This document shows positions 43,160-51,807 of a stretch of 64,000 nucleotides of DNA, in pieces. The stretch's first letter is position 1, and the number at the start of each line of letters is the position of its first letter. A model generated the notes under the pieces. That model searched no databases. It was not told the DNA's origin and was given only the letters and a program-made list of their open reading frames with translations. This DNA comes from Thermococcus thermotolerans (GTDB lineage: Archaea > Methanobacteriota_B > Thermococci > Thermococcales > Thermococcaceae): the NCBI RefSeq assembly GCF_024707485.1, contig NZ_CP102602.1:124001-188000 (forward strand), given 5' to 3'. The translations under genes and the position numbers were made by a program.

Positions 43160-45298
43160 ATGCCGTGGACTCAGGATATAATAATGCTCGCGCCAGAGGA
43201 TGTTCTCATCGAAAACGTAATCGAACTGCTGAAGAGGATGGGGTTCAGGGACTATGAAAGGGTTTCCAGCAAGAAGGAGTGGGGAATAGACATCGTGGCC
43301 ATAAGGGACGACCCCATAGCAGGAATGGAGAAGCTGGTGATAGCAGTTCACAGGAAGGGGCTGGCATCTTCACGGGATGTCAACGTTTTTGCCGGGCTTG
43401 TGGACAAGTACAGGGCCGACAAGGGTATACTGATCTCAACCACAGGGTTCACCAAAGATGCCAGGGTTCTCATATCCCGCGAGTACCGGGGCAGGGTAAT
43501 TCCGTGGGACGGGGAGAAGCTGGCCTCGCTGTTCCATAACTACTCCGTTGAGCCTCCCGAGGAACTTGTGAGAATGGCTGAGAACGCCAGAAAAAAGCCC
43601 GAAAAAAAGAGTGCTCTCAACGAGTTTGAGCTCGATGCTCCCCTTCTCCACGACTTCTCTGCCGAGAACGTGTTTAAAAAGGTGGCGTCCTTTGCTTCTT
43701 CCAAGTATCCGGTCAAGCCCTCCGAGATGGGCCTCCTCTCCCTTTCCGTAACCCTGTCCAGTGCGTACATATTCTCCTGGTCCCTTGAGGGGGGCAACCA
43801 GAAGGATAAGGCGGTCGTGTTCTCGGGCGATAAGATTGTCCTTCGTGCAACGGGGGATAAAAAGCTCAGCGTCTCCGTGACCAAGGCGCTTCTCAACGAC
43901 GGCTCAACAATCCATGCCACCGAGAGGTTCATAGAGGTCCCGATAAGCCCGAGCGAGGCTGTTCTCATACTGAAGGAAAGGGCCGCCAAAGAACTGGGGG
44001 TCGTGGAGGGGAAAATAGCAATCCATGAGCGCAAAAAGGTCTACGTTCCGAAGCTTGCAAGGCTCGACCTAAAAGTGGGAGAGAACACTGCAAAAGCGAC
44101 CGTTAATCTGGAGACCGGTGAGGTGCAGTTCGAGATAGAACCATTACCTAATGAATACTTCGTGGAGAGAACCAAGGAGGTGATCCTCAAGCAGACCGGT
44201 GAGGAAGTCCTTGAGAGGGGGCTCAAACGGGAGGGGGACAGGGTTAAAATTTCCGGCAGAACCAGGAGCTTCTATTTTGAGATCTCTTTCAACGCATACA
44301 CAGGAAAGTCCCTCAGCCTCGAAGCCCTTCTGAGTGACGAGGCTCTGGACGAGCTGTTGAGGAAGGTGTACCCAGATGGGAAGGTCATGAACCTTGAGAA
44401 GGGTAGGAAGGTGGCCGTTGCAGACGTCCTCCTCGCTGACGGCATAGCGATTCTTGAGGTAGATTTGACGAACGGCCAGCACAGAGAGATTAGAAAGCTT
44501 CCTTCTCCTGATGAGGCCTTCAAAAACGCCCGGGAGGTTATAGAGGCAAACTTCCCGCTCAGGAATCTTGAGATGAAGTCCCACAGGGTGCTTGAACACA
44601 AATACCTTGAGCTGGCCCTTGAGAGCCCCGACGGAAAGGCAACCGTGAAGGTGGACGGTGCCACGGGGGACGTCCTCGATTATCTCGTGGAGATAACTCC
44701 CGAAAGAGCGAAGGAACTTGTCGCCGAGAGGTATCCAGATTTTGAGATAGTCTCGGTGGGGGGAAACGAGGCGGAGTACACACTGAAGGCTGAGAACGAC
44801 AGGCACGTGGTAACCATAAGGCTGAGCAGGGACGGGAAGCTTGTCGAGGAGGTAGACCGCGTTCTTAAACGGGAGCTGGCGGAAAAGATAGCCCTGGAAC
44901 GCGCCAGAGAGATTGATGAGGAGGCCGGAATAAACTCGATTTCCCTGGATGAAAACTGGAATGTGGAGTTTGCCGGAAAGACCAAAATAGGGACCCTGAT
45001 TCTCCACAGAACCACAGGGGAAGTTCTCAAAGAAAACGTGCGCTTCACGGAGATGGCCATTGAGGCTATGTATCACGAACACCTGAGGAAGACCTTCGGC
45101 GAGGAAGCCCTAACAACGGAGAGGCTCACACACTACAAGGACAGGGGATACATAAACATCAAGGTTTCTGGCAGGGAGAAGTTCTACTATGCGAGGATAG
45201 ACACAAAGACAGGCAAAATACTGAGCGAAGACACCTCACCGATAAAAGGAATAGCGGCAAAGCTAAAGCGGCTCCAGCTTGAGAGCAAATACAAATGA
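43160..45298 (+). CDS. Mrr-like endonuclease domain fused to repeated PepSY-like domains
   Basis: A 712-residue intracellular protein (no signal peptide). Residues ~10-120 look like an Mrr-type restriction endonuclease fold: Asp44 in WGIDIVA, then 'VHRKG' where the usual Q-x-K reads H-x-K (His64, Lys66), and 'GILISTTGFTKDARVLI', the typical Mrr end of the domain. The remaining ~550 residues hold about seven ~70-residue repeats, each ending in a beta hairpin with T/N-G (NLETGEV, NAYTGKS, DLTNGQH, GATGDVL, SRDGKLV, TTGEVL, DTKTGKIL). ATG 43160 follows GGGTGAG. DNA or lesion binding is plausible; the combination is unfamiliar to me. Confidence 0.75.
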   Translation: MPWTQDIIMLAPEDVLIENVIELLKRMGFRDYERVSSKKEWGIDIVAIRDDPIAGMEKLVIAVHRKGLASSRDVNVFAGLVDKYRADKGILISTTGFTKDARVLISREYRGRVIPWDGEKLASLFHNYSVEPPEELVRMAENARKKPEKKSALNEFELDAPLLHDFSAENVFKKVASFASSKYPVKPSEMGLLSLSVTLSSAYIFSWSLEGGNQKDKAVVFSGDKIVLRATGDKKLSVSVTKALLNDGSTIHATERFIEVPISPSEAVLILKERAAKELGVVEGKIAIHERKKVYVPKLARLDLKVGENTAKATVNLETGEVQFEIEPLPNEYFVERTKEVILKQTGEEVLERGLKREGDRVKISGRTRSFYFEISFNAYTGKSLSLEALLSDEALDELLRKVYPDGKVMNLEKGRKVAVADVLLADGIAILEVDLTNGQHREIRKLPSPDEAFKNAREVIEANFPLRNLEMKSHRVLEHKYLELALESPDGKATVKVDGATGDVLDYLVEITPERAKELVAERYPDFEIVSVGGNEAEYTLKAENDRHVVTIRLSRDGKLVEEVDRVLKRELAEKIALERAREIDEEAGINSISLDENWNVEFAGKTKIGTLILHRTTGEVLKENVRFTEMAIEAMYHEHLRKTFGEEALTTERLTHYKDRGYINIKVSGREKFYYARIDTKTGKILSEDTSPIKGIAAKLKRLQLESKYK

Positions 45299-45922
45299 TC
45301 ACGTCATCAGCATGTTCTCTATCATTTTTATTGCTTCCACTATCTTCCTCTCCGGCTTCTCCTCGTTCTTAGGGATCTCCAGGTTTATAACGAGCCTCTC
45401 TTCCTTGCTGTCCTCGAAGTCGTAGACCTCAAGCTCCTCGACCTCAACGTCCTCAAAGATGCTCTCTATCTCGGGGCTGATAATCTTCTTGTCGTTGCCG
45501 TAGACCTCAACGCGCACCACGTCCTCGGTGGTGGAGGCCACCACCACTATCTCATACGCACCGACCTTTTTGGTGAACCTGAGCACGCTTCCGTAGCCCT
45601 CCACATCCTCCTTGAAGCCGAGCTGGTGCATGGTACTCCTTATAGCTTCGGTCTTGCTTTTTATCCTGTTAAGAATCCTCTCGCGGAGCTTGTAGCTCTC
45701 CAAGAGGGCCTTCTTTATCCCCTCCCCTGCCTCTTCAACCGTACCCTCCCATATGCCGATGACCTTTATTCCCGAGGAGGTTGGTTTGAGTTCTATCTTG
45801 ATGGAATCAACGTCGAAGTCTCGCAGATCATCTATTTTAAGCTCGCTGAGGGTGAGGATATCAAACTCCATCCTCACGATGTTACCGAAGGCTTTGCCCT
45901 TGAACTTCACCTTCATCACCAT
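45299..45922 (-). CDS. hypothetical protein (about 207 aa)
   Basis: A soluble, acidic alpha/beta protein, unknown. The frame runs on upstream for ~100 codons, but that part is the antisense of the metallophosphoesterase tail and is Pro-rich, so it is not coding. ATG 45922 lies 24 bases after a TATA box TTTTTAAAC (45941-45950), fitting a leaderless transcript; ATG 45916 and 45958 are options. Sequence pattern: a beta-rich first half then helix 'RILNRIKSKTEAIRSTMHQLGF' and a strand-rich end. It meets the Mrr-like gene's stop with no gap (convergent). Confidence 0.55.
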   Translation of the reverse strand: MVMKVKFKGKAFGNIVRMEFDILTLSELKIDDLRDFDVDSIKIELKPTSSGIKVIGIWEGTVEEAGEGIKKALLESYKLRERILNRIKSKTEAIRSTMHQLGFKEDVEGYGSVLRFTKKVGAYEIVVVASTTEDVVRVEVYGNDKKIISPEIESIFEDVEVEELEVYDFEDSKEERLVINLEIPKNEEKPERKIVEAIKMIENMLMT

Positions 45923-46004
45923 GGAGGGCTTATGGAGATGGTTTAAAAACTCTTCCATGGGAGGTGCCGGGAGAACTGTAAATACAGGAAAAAAGAGGGG
46001 AGGG

Positions 46005-48035
46005 TCACTTCCTCCTCCTGAGGAGGAGTGGGACGAGTGCCAGGCCAACGAGGGCAGCCGGACCGCAGGTGCTTCCGGTAGTGCCCTGGGTGGCGCTTTC
46101 GGTGGTACTCTCGGTGGCGCTCGTTGTTGGGGTGGTCGTCTTGGCCGTTCCCCCGACGGTGTAGGTGGTCTCGGCGGTGTTGCCGTAGAAATCAGTGGCG
46201 ATGACCTTGATGGTGAACTCGCTGGCGTCAACACCTGGAACCTCGGTGAAGTAGGTGGCCGAGACCTCCGCTGGCTTCATTGAGAACGCCGGGTATTCCG
46301 CTATAACCTTGCCGTCGCTTATTATCTGCACCTTCATGTCTCTGATTCCAACGTTGTCGCTGGCGCTGATGTAGACCTTGAAGGCCTTCCCCGGCTTGGG
46401 CTTGCTGGGCGAGAGGTAGCCGACCTTGACTTCAGGCGCCTTGGTGTCGGCGGACTTGACAACGGTTATCTGGCTGATTCCCTCCGGGACGGTGACGTTG
46501 AGGAGCATGTAGTATGTTCCACCTATCTCCTTCTCACCGAGAACGGTGTAGGTTATGTTGGTCGCCTGGGGGTCGACTTTGGCTCCGGCAGGTATCTGGA
46601 GGACTATCGGGCCGCTTATGCTCTTGCCGAGCTCGTTGACGAACTTAACCGCCGTCCCGTCCTCTCCGTCCTGGCGGAAGACGATGAACTTCTGCGGAAC
46701 CGGAAGCGAAACTGGCTTGTCCTTTTCGAAGAGGTTGCTGACAAACGGGAACTCAACGGTGCCGTTGTCGTAGACGTATATTATCTGGGAGCCGTACCAG
46801 CTGGGCTTGGTGTAGCCGAGCTTCTTGTCGGTCTCGCTCGGCGGGTTGCTGGTCTTGTCGGGGGCGCCGGTGGTGGTGAGTGCATAGAACCAGTGCTTCT
46901 CACCGTTTTTGTCAATGTAGAGGACGGGCTTGTCCTTGTGGATGTGGCCGCTGAGGATGAGCCTGACGTTGTAATTCTCGACCATCTGGAGGAAGTACCT
47001 GGCTATGTCCTCGTACTCGCCGTTCCTGCCAACCCAGTCCCAGCTGGCGAGCTTCTTTATCTGCTGCCAGTCGTTGTCGTCAAAGGCAGTGAGGTTCTCA
47101 ACCACTCCACCGTTGAGCCTGCTTATGTACCAGAAGGGGTGGTGGACGAGGATTATGGGTATCTTGCCGGGGTGGCTCTTAAGGACTTCCTCCATCCACT
47201 TGAGCTGCTCCATGTCCGGGTGCCTCTCCTCACCGCGGCTGTCGAGGCCTATGATGAGGAAGTTCCCGATGACCCTGTAGAAGTAGCTCGGGCCGACGTA
47301 CTTGTTGTAGTACTTCGGCGGGTGGTCGTGGTTGCCCTTGACGGCTATGAAGGGAGTTCCAGCGGCCGTTGCGTGGAGGATTGTATTGTCAAGAAGCTCA
47401 TAACCAGCCCTGTCGCCGTTGGTGTCGACGTCATCACCAGTGGCGAGGATGATGTTTATGACGTTTGTCCCATCCTGGCCAACCATACCGTAGTAGGTCA
47501 TGAAGCTGTCGGTTGCGGTGTAGCTGTGGAGTGCTATCGGGCTCTTGCAGTACTCAAGAATGCCAGTGAGGCTCTTCTGGAAGTAGTCGCCGCAGACGAA
47601 TCCCATCTTCGACCCGCTCGTCACGTGGAGGTCACTGCCCTGGGCTATCCTGAGAACCGTCGGGGCCTTTTTCATGACCCATACGCCGTTGGGGATCGTG
47701 ATCTCGCCCTTGTCGCTCTTGACCGTGAGGAAGTAGACGTCCGGCTCAACGTTTTCGGGTATTTTAGCCTTGACAACCCCGTTCTCCGTTCCGACGATCT
47801 CCAGATTATACGGACCGTGCAGTATTGAAACTATCTGCAGTTCCTGGATTGTAACGCCCTCCGCGGGATATATCTCCACGATGTCACCCGGCATGCCTAT
47901 CACAGGCGTTCCCGGCAGGGGCTGAATCAGGATGTCTCCAGGGGTGGCTGGAGTTGCTGCCCACACCGTGCTCGCTGGAACCGCTGCCAGGGTAAAAAGG
48001 GCTATCAACAGGGGGATTATTTTCCTGCCCAGCAT
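46005..48035 (-). CDS. secreted metallophosphoesterase with CGP-CTERM tail
   Basis: A 676-residue exported protein. Signal peptide (MLGRKIIPLLIALFTLAAVPASTVWA) then a beta domain, then a calcineurin-like phosphoesterase (about 125-430): Asp/His in GSDLHVT, GDDVD, Asn-His in KGNHDHPP, HH in ILVHHPFWY and the GHIH motif LILSGHIHKD. A C-terminal beta-sandwich and a Thr-rich linker end in the CGP-CTERM signal (CGPAALVGL then leucines and RRRK), the anchor-type tail of Thermococcales surface proteins. Substrate unknown. Divergent from nothing; DUF447 lies 32 bases upstream on the same strand. Confidence 0.9.
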   Translation of the reverse strand: MLGRKIIPLLIALFTLAAVPASTVWAATPATPGDILIQPLPGTPVIGMPGDIVEIYPAEGVTIQELQIVSILHGPYNLEIVGTENGVVKAKIPENVEPDVYFLTVKSDKGEITIPNGVWVMKKAPTVLRIAQGSDLHVTSGSKMGFVCGDYFQKSLTGILEYCKSPIALHSYTATDSFMTYYGMVGQDGTNVINIILATGDDVDTNGDRAGYELLDNTILHATAAGTPFIAVKGNHDHPPKYYNKYVGPSYFYRVIGNFLIIGLDSRGEERHPDMEQLKWMEEVLKSHPGKIPIILVHHPFWYISRLNGGVVENLTAFDDNDWQQIKKLASWDWVGRNGEYEDIARYFLQMVENYNVRLILSGHIHKDKPVLYIDKNGEKHWFYALTTTGAPDKTSNPPSETDKKLGYTKPSWYGSQIIYVYDNGTVEFPFVSNLFEKDKPVSLPVPQKFIVFRQDGEDGTAVKFVNELGKSISGPIVLQIPAGAKVDPQATNITYTVLGEKEIGGTYYMLLNVTVPEGISQITVVKSADTKAPEVKVGYLSPSKPKPGKAFKVYISASDNVGIRDMKVQIISDGKVIAEYPAFSMKPAEVSATYFTEVPGVDASEFTIKVIATDFYGNTAETTYTVGGTAKTTTPTTSATESTTESATQGTTGSTCGPAALVGLALVPLLLRRRK

Positions 48036-48067
48036 AGCATCACCAAAAACATCGTTGTAAAAATAGG

Positions 48068-48700
48068 TTATAAGCTTTCCTTTGCAGGAGTCTCTGTGGA
48101 ATTCTGGCCAAAACTGGCCTTCGCGGTTTCAATCATCCTTCTGGCAACCTCGGAACGTCCACCAAAGCGTTTATACATAAGGTAGTTCAACATCACATCA
48201 TCGTAGAGCCTCTTTGCAACGTCGAGTTTTCCCTTCCTGACTGCCACAAGGAGTCTTGTGAGGTGAACCGCCATCTCAATGAGGTGAAAGTCTGCCCTGC
48301 TTATCGGCCTCGGCGGCAGGGTACCATCAATCTCACCCACTGGGATAAGGCTACACTTCAGAACGGTGGTCGACCCCAGTTCGTCATAATGAGGCTCCTC
48401 CAGAAACTCAACCCGCCCGTAAACACCCGGAAGGCCCGCTATCCAGCGGTAACCATGCCTATCTTTGAACTCAATCTCCGCCGGAAAGTTGAGGGCGAGT
48501 TTAACAATGAGTTCCACGTCGTTGGTTACCTGTATCGAGGCCCTGGGGTGGTCTTTTATCTCCCCTGCGCTCTTCCCCCCGAAGAGCTTGAAAAACAGTC
48601 TATTCCCCCTCCTGATGACACCTACTGGGGTTACGTTCGACATCGTGACGAGCAGAACCTCGTAAATCTGACCCTCGTTGAAGAAGTCAATGAGCCCCAT
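48068..48700 (-). CDS. DUF447 family protein
   Basis: A 210-residue protein of DUF447 (PF04289), archaeal, with a flavin-reductase-like split barrel in the N-terminal half ('GQIYEVLLVTMSNVTPVGVIRRGNRLFFKLF') and a helical end ('EMAVHLTRLLVAVRKGKLDVAKRL'). Function unknown; FMN binding has been proposed for relatives. ATG 48700 follows the end of the ABC operon. Its own promoter is unclear. Confidence 0.85.
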   Translation of the reverse strand: MGLIDFFNEGQIYEVLLVTMSNVTPVGVIRRGNRLFFKLFGGKSAGEIKDHPRASIQVTNDVELIVKLALNFPAEIEFKDRHGYRWIAGLPGVYGRVEFLEEPHYDELGSTTVLKCSLIPVGEIDGTLPPRPISRADFHLIEMAVHLTRLLVAVRKGKLDVAKRLYDDVMLNYLMYKRFGGRSEVARRMIETAKASFGQNSTETPAKESL

Positions 48701-48732
48701 GGAACCACCAAAGGAAAGTAGAAAAGGGGAAT

Positions 48733-49797
48733 TTAAAGCTGCTGCTTCGGCAGGACGATGATGTCGTCCCTGTTCACATAGAACGTTACCGGTTGCGTGG
48801 GCCTGAGCCCTCCGACGTCCCTGTCGCTGATGGTTCTGGCTATGATCCTCGTCTCGCCGAAGAGGCCGACGACCTCAATGAAGAAGCCGTAGTACTCGAC
48901 GAGGTCAACGGTTCCGGTGAATGAAACCGCGTTCTCGACCGGTTTGAGCTTTATCCTCTCTGGCCTGATGACTATGACGACGTCGTCGCTCTTTTCAGTG
49001 TAATAGAGGCCGTCCAGCCTTATTCCTTCGAATTCAACAGTGACCTTGTCGCCGTCCCTCTCCACGACCTTGGCGGGGATGACGTTGGTCTTGCCCATGA
49101 ATGAAGCGACGAATTCCGTCCTCGGGCTCTCGTATATCTCCCTTGGAGTTCCGACCTGCTCGACGGTGCCGACGTTCATGACCGCTATTCTGTCGCTTAT
49201 CGCCATGGCCTCCTCCTGGTCGTGGGTGACGTAGATGACGGTGATGCCCAGCTCGCGCTGAATCCTCCTGATCTCGGAACGCATCTCAAGTCTGAGTTTG
49301 GCATCGAGGTTGCTCAGCGGCTCGTCGAGGAGGAGAACCTTCGGCTCGACAACCAATGCTCTGGCTATTGCAACACGCTGCTGCTGACCACCGGAAAGCT
49401 GGGTTGGATATCTGTCCTCGAAACCGCGGAGCTTGACGAGGTCAAGGGCCCACTCGACTTTCTTCCGTATCTCTTCCTTGGGGAGCTTCTTGAGCTTGAG
49501 GCCGTAGGCGACGTTGTCAAAGACCGTCATGTGCGGCCAGAGGGCGTAGTTCTGGAAGACGAGCACCGCTCCACGCTTGCTGGATGGTAGGTATGTGACC
49601 TCATCGTCGCCGAAGTATATTGTCCCGCTGTCCGGGAAGTCCAAGCCTGCTATGATTCTCAGTGTCGTTGACTTCCCACACCCGCTCGGTCCGAGCAGGG
49701 TAAAGAGCTCTCCCGCTTTTATGTGGAGGTTTATCCCTTTAAGGGCGACCGTTTCTCCGAAAGTTTTAACGATGTTCTCAAGCTTGACGTCAACCAT
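48733..49797 (-). CDS. ABC importer ATP-binding protein (FbpC/PotA type)
   Basis: A 354-residue ATPase: Walker A GPSGCGKST, Q-loop LVFQNYALWPH, signature LSGGQQQRVA, Walker B VLLLDEPLSN, switch His in VTHDQEEA, and a C-terminal TOBE domain ('EYYGFFIEVVGLFGETRII'). ATG 49797 follows GAGGTGG. Part of the three-gene uptake system with the fused permease (10 bases upstream in the operon) and the binding protein. The class covers iron, thiamine, polyamine and phosphonate importers. Confidence 0.93.
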   Translation of the reverse strand: MVDVKLENIVKTFGETVALKGINLHIKAGELFTLLGPSGCGKSTTLRIIAGLDFPDSGTIYFGDDEVTYLPSSKRGAVLVFQNYALWPHMTVFDNVAYGLKLKKLPKEEIRKKVEWALDLVKLRGFEDRYPTQLSGGQQQRVAIARALVVEPKVLLLDEPLSNLDAKLRLEMRSEIRRIQRELGITVIYVTHDQEEAMAISDRIAVMNVGTVEQVGTPREIYESPRTEFVASFMGKTNVIPAKVVERDGDKVTVEFEGIRLDGLYYTEKSDDVVIVIRPERIKLKPVENAVSFTGTVDLVEYYGFFIEVVGLFGETRIIARTISDRDVGGLRPTQPVTFYVNRDDIIVLPKQQL

Positions 49798-49807
49798 TTC
49801 AACCACC

Positions 49808-51649
49808 TCATGTGAGACCTATGAAGGAGTACCTCTGCTTGGTTATCACGTTGGCAAGGACTATGGCTATGATCTGCACCGTCATGAGGAACACACCGAG
49901 TGCCGCTGCCAGGTTGGCGCTTCCGACGGCGCTGGTCATGAGCTCGACCATTCTTGCCGTTATCGGATAGTAGTCAGGGTTGATGGAACCCAGGGTGATG
50001 CCGACGCTGGTCTCGCTCATACAGTAGACGAAGCTCAGCATTGCCCCTCCGAGGAGGTTGAGGAGTATCAGGGGTATGAGGATTCCGGTTAGGGCCTTCC
50101 ACCTGCTGGCACCGAGGTTGAGGGCAACTTCCTCAAGCGAGACGTGAACCTGCTGGATTCCTGCGGAGATGGAGCGCGCCGCGAAGGGCAGACGTCTGAT
50201 TGAGTACGCCAGCACCAGCACCATGGCCGGGTTGAAGCCGAGCAGGTTGGTCGGGTCGAGGGGCGTGTCGGGGAACACCTTGGCGAAGAAGAAGAAGTAG
50301 CTCATGGCAATGACTATTCCCGGAACCGCTATCGGGATGGTCGCGAGGCTGTCGAGCACAGGGCCGAGTTTGCTCTTCTTGAACCTGCTGGAGGCGTATG
50401 AGGCAGTGAGGGATAGAAGGATTATGACCACTATGGCCACGGTTGAGTACATGACACTGTTAAGGATCACCCTCTCGATGTCGGGCTGGGTTATGATGCT
50501 CTTTATGTGTGCCGTGGTAAAGCCGTCGGGCCACGTGCCGGCCCAGCTTTTGCTGAAGGCCAGAAGGACGACGCCCACCTGGGGGAATATGGAGATGAGG
50601 AGCATCGGCAGGACTACAAAGTATATGAGGACGGCCTGCCAGCCCTTGGGCTTAGCCACACGGGGCTTCCACCTTCCGCCCTTGCTGAGCATCGCGTACT
50701 GCCGCATGCTGACGTACTTCCTGATACCGAGGAACATGAGTATCGCTATCGTGAGCATTATCAAAGCGAGTGCCGCGAGCTGTGGGCTGCCGACGTTGAA
50801 GCCGCTGGTGAACGCGCTGTAGATTTGGAATGACATGAGCTTCCTCGCGAGCGGGTTGCCCTGGAAGACTATCGGCGCAGCAAGGTCCTCAAGGCTGAAT
50901 ATGCCGACGAGGGTCGCTCCGGCCGCGATTCCCGGCAACGCAAGGGGGAACGTCACCGTCCTGAAGAGATGGAACCCCCTGCTTCCGAGGTTCTCCGCCT
51001 GCTCCTCAAGGGTCGGGTCAATGTTGATGAAGCTGGCATAGGCGTTGAGGTAGACTATCGGGTAGTACGTCATGGTCTGGGCGACGATTACACCGATGAG
51101 GCCGTCGATAACGATTCTGTGCGGGAACACATGGAGGATGTCATAGAAGATCCAGTTGATGAGCCCGTCCGGGAGGAACATCTTCTTAACGATGAAGACG
51201 TTCACGAACGGAGTGACGAGAAGCGGTACGAAGAGCAGGATTCTGACGATGTTTTTACCCGGAAAGTCGTAGCGGGCCATGACGAAGGCGAAGATCGTCC
51301 CCAGAATCGTCGTCAGTATCATGACGCTGACGGACACTATTATTGAGTTCAGGATGACGCCGAAGTCCACGCCCTGGACGTAGTATATCTGCTCACCGTT
51401 GGGCATCGTTATCAGTTGCGAGAACGTCCCTTCGGGGCGGAAGCTGATGTAGTAATCCGAGGTCAGTATGCTCGTGAACCAGTGGAGGGAAAAGCTGCCG
51501 TTGTACTCAAAGGCCACCGCCAGCATTGCCAGCACGGGGATTATCAGGAACGCCACGAGGTACAGAAGGGGTATCATGAACGACGCAGTCACAACAGGGT
51601 CGAAAATAGGCGTTCCAAAGAGCCTCTCGCTCCACTTGCTAACTCTCAT
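49808..51649 (-). CDS. ABC importer fused permease (FbpB type)
   Basis: A 613-residue membrane protein consisting of two binding-protein-dependent transport domains, about 12 helices. The coupling helices (EAA loops) are 'EEQAENLGSRGFHLFRTVTFPL' in the first half and 'LEEVALNLGASRWKALTGILIPL' in the second, both contacting the ATPase. Stop and the ATPase start are 10 bases apart. A separate TATA box (51721-51729) lies upstream, so the permease and ATPase may be transcribed independently of the binding protein. Confidence 0.93.
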   Translation of the reverse strand: MRVSKWSERLFGTPIFDPVVTASFMIPLLYLVAFLIIPVLAMLAVAFEYNGSFSLHWFTSILTSDYYISFRPEGTFSQLITMPNGEQIYYVQGVDFGVILNSIIVSVSVMILTTILGTIFAFVMARYDFPGKNIVRILLFVPLLVTPFVNVFIVKKMFLPDGLINWIFYDILHVFPHRIVIDGLIGVIVAQTMTYYPIVYLNAYASFINIDPTLEEQAENLGSRGFHLFRTVTFPLALPGIAAGATLVGIFSLEDLAAPIVFQGNPLARKLMSFQIYSAFTSGFNVGSPQLAALALIMLTIAILMFLGIRKYVSMRQYAMLSKGGRWKPRVAKPKGWQAVLIYFVVLPMLLISIFPQVGVVLLAFSKSWAGTWPDGFTTAHIKSIITQPDIERVILNSVMYSTVAIVVIILLSLTASYASSRFKKSKLGPVLDSLATIPIAVPGIVIAMSYFFFFAKVFPDTPLDPTNLLGFNPAMVLVLAYSIRRLPFAARSISAGIQQVHVSLEEVALNLGASRWKALTGILIPLILLNLLGGAMLSFVYCMSETSVGITLGSINPDYYPITARMVELMTSAVGSANLAAALGVFLMTVQIIAIVLANVITKQRYSFIGLT

Positions 51650-51720
51650 GGGTTATCGACCTCCCGTTCTCTTTGTGTATGTGCAACACTCCTTTGCTTC
51701 TCGCATGGTCTCAAGGGCCA

Positions 51721-51729
51721 TATTTAAAC
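51721..51729 (-). promoter_or_regulatory. TATA box of the permease-ATPase unit
   Basis: Minus-strand GTTTAAATA between the binding protein gene (ends 51808) and the permease start (51649), at a distance that would start transcripts near 51700. Confidence 0.55.
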
Positions 51730-51807
51730 GTTTCCAAAGCATTCTTGCGCTGGACACATAGAAATTAGGAAAGGCAAAAAGGGAGAATTTCCAGAAAAAT
51801 GTCAAAC

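Noticed and set aside
45923-46234. N-terminal ~100-codon extension of the 207-residue gene
   Set aside because: It is exactly antisense to the CGP-CTERM tail and linker of the metallophosphoesterase and is Pro/Ser-rich with no start signal. ATG 45922 after a TATA box is better.
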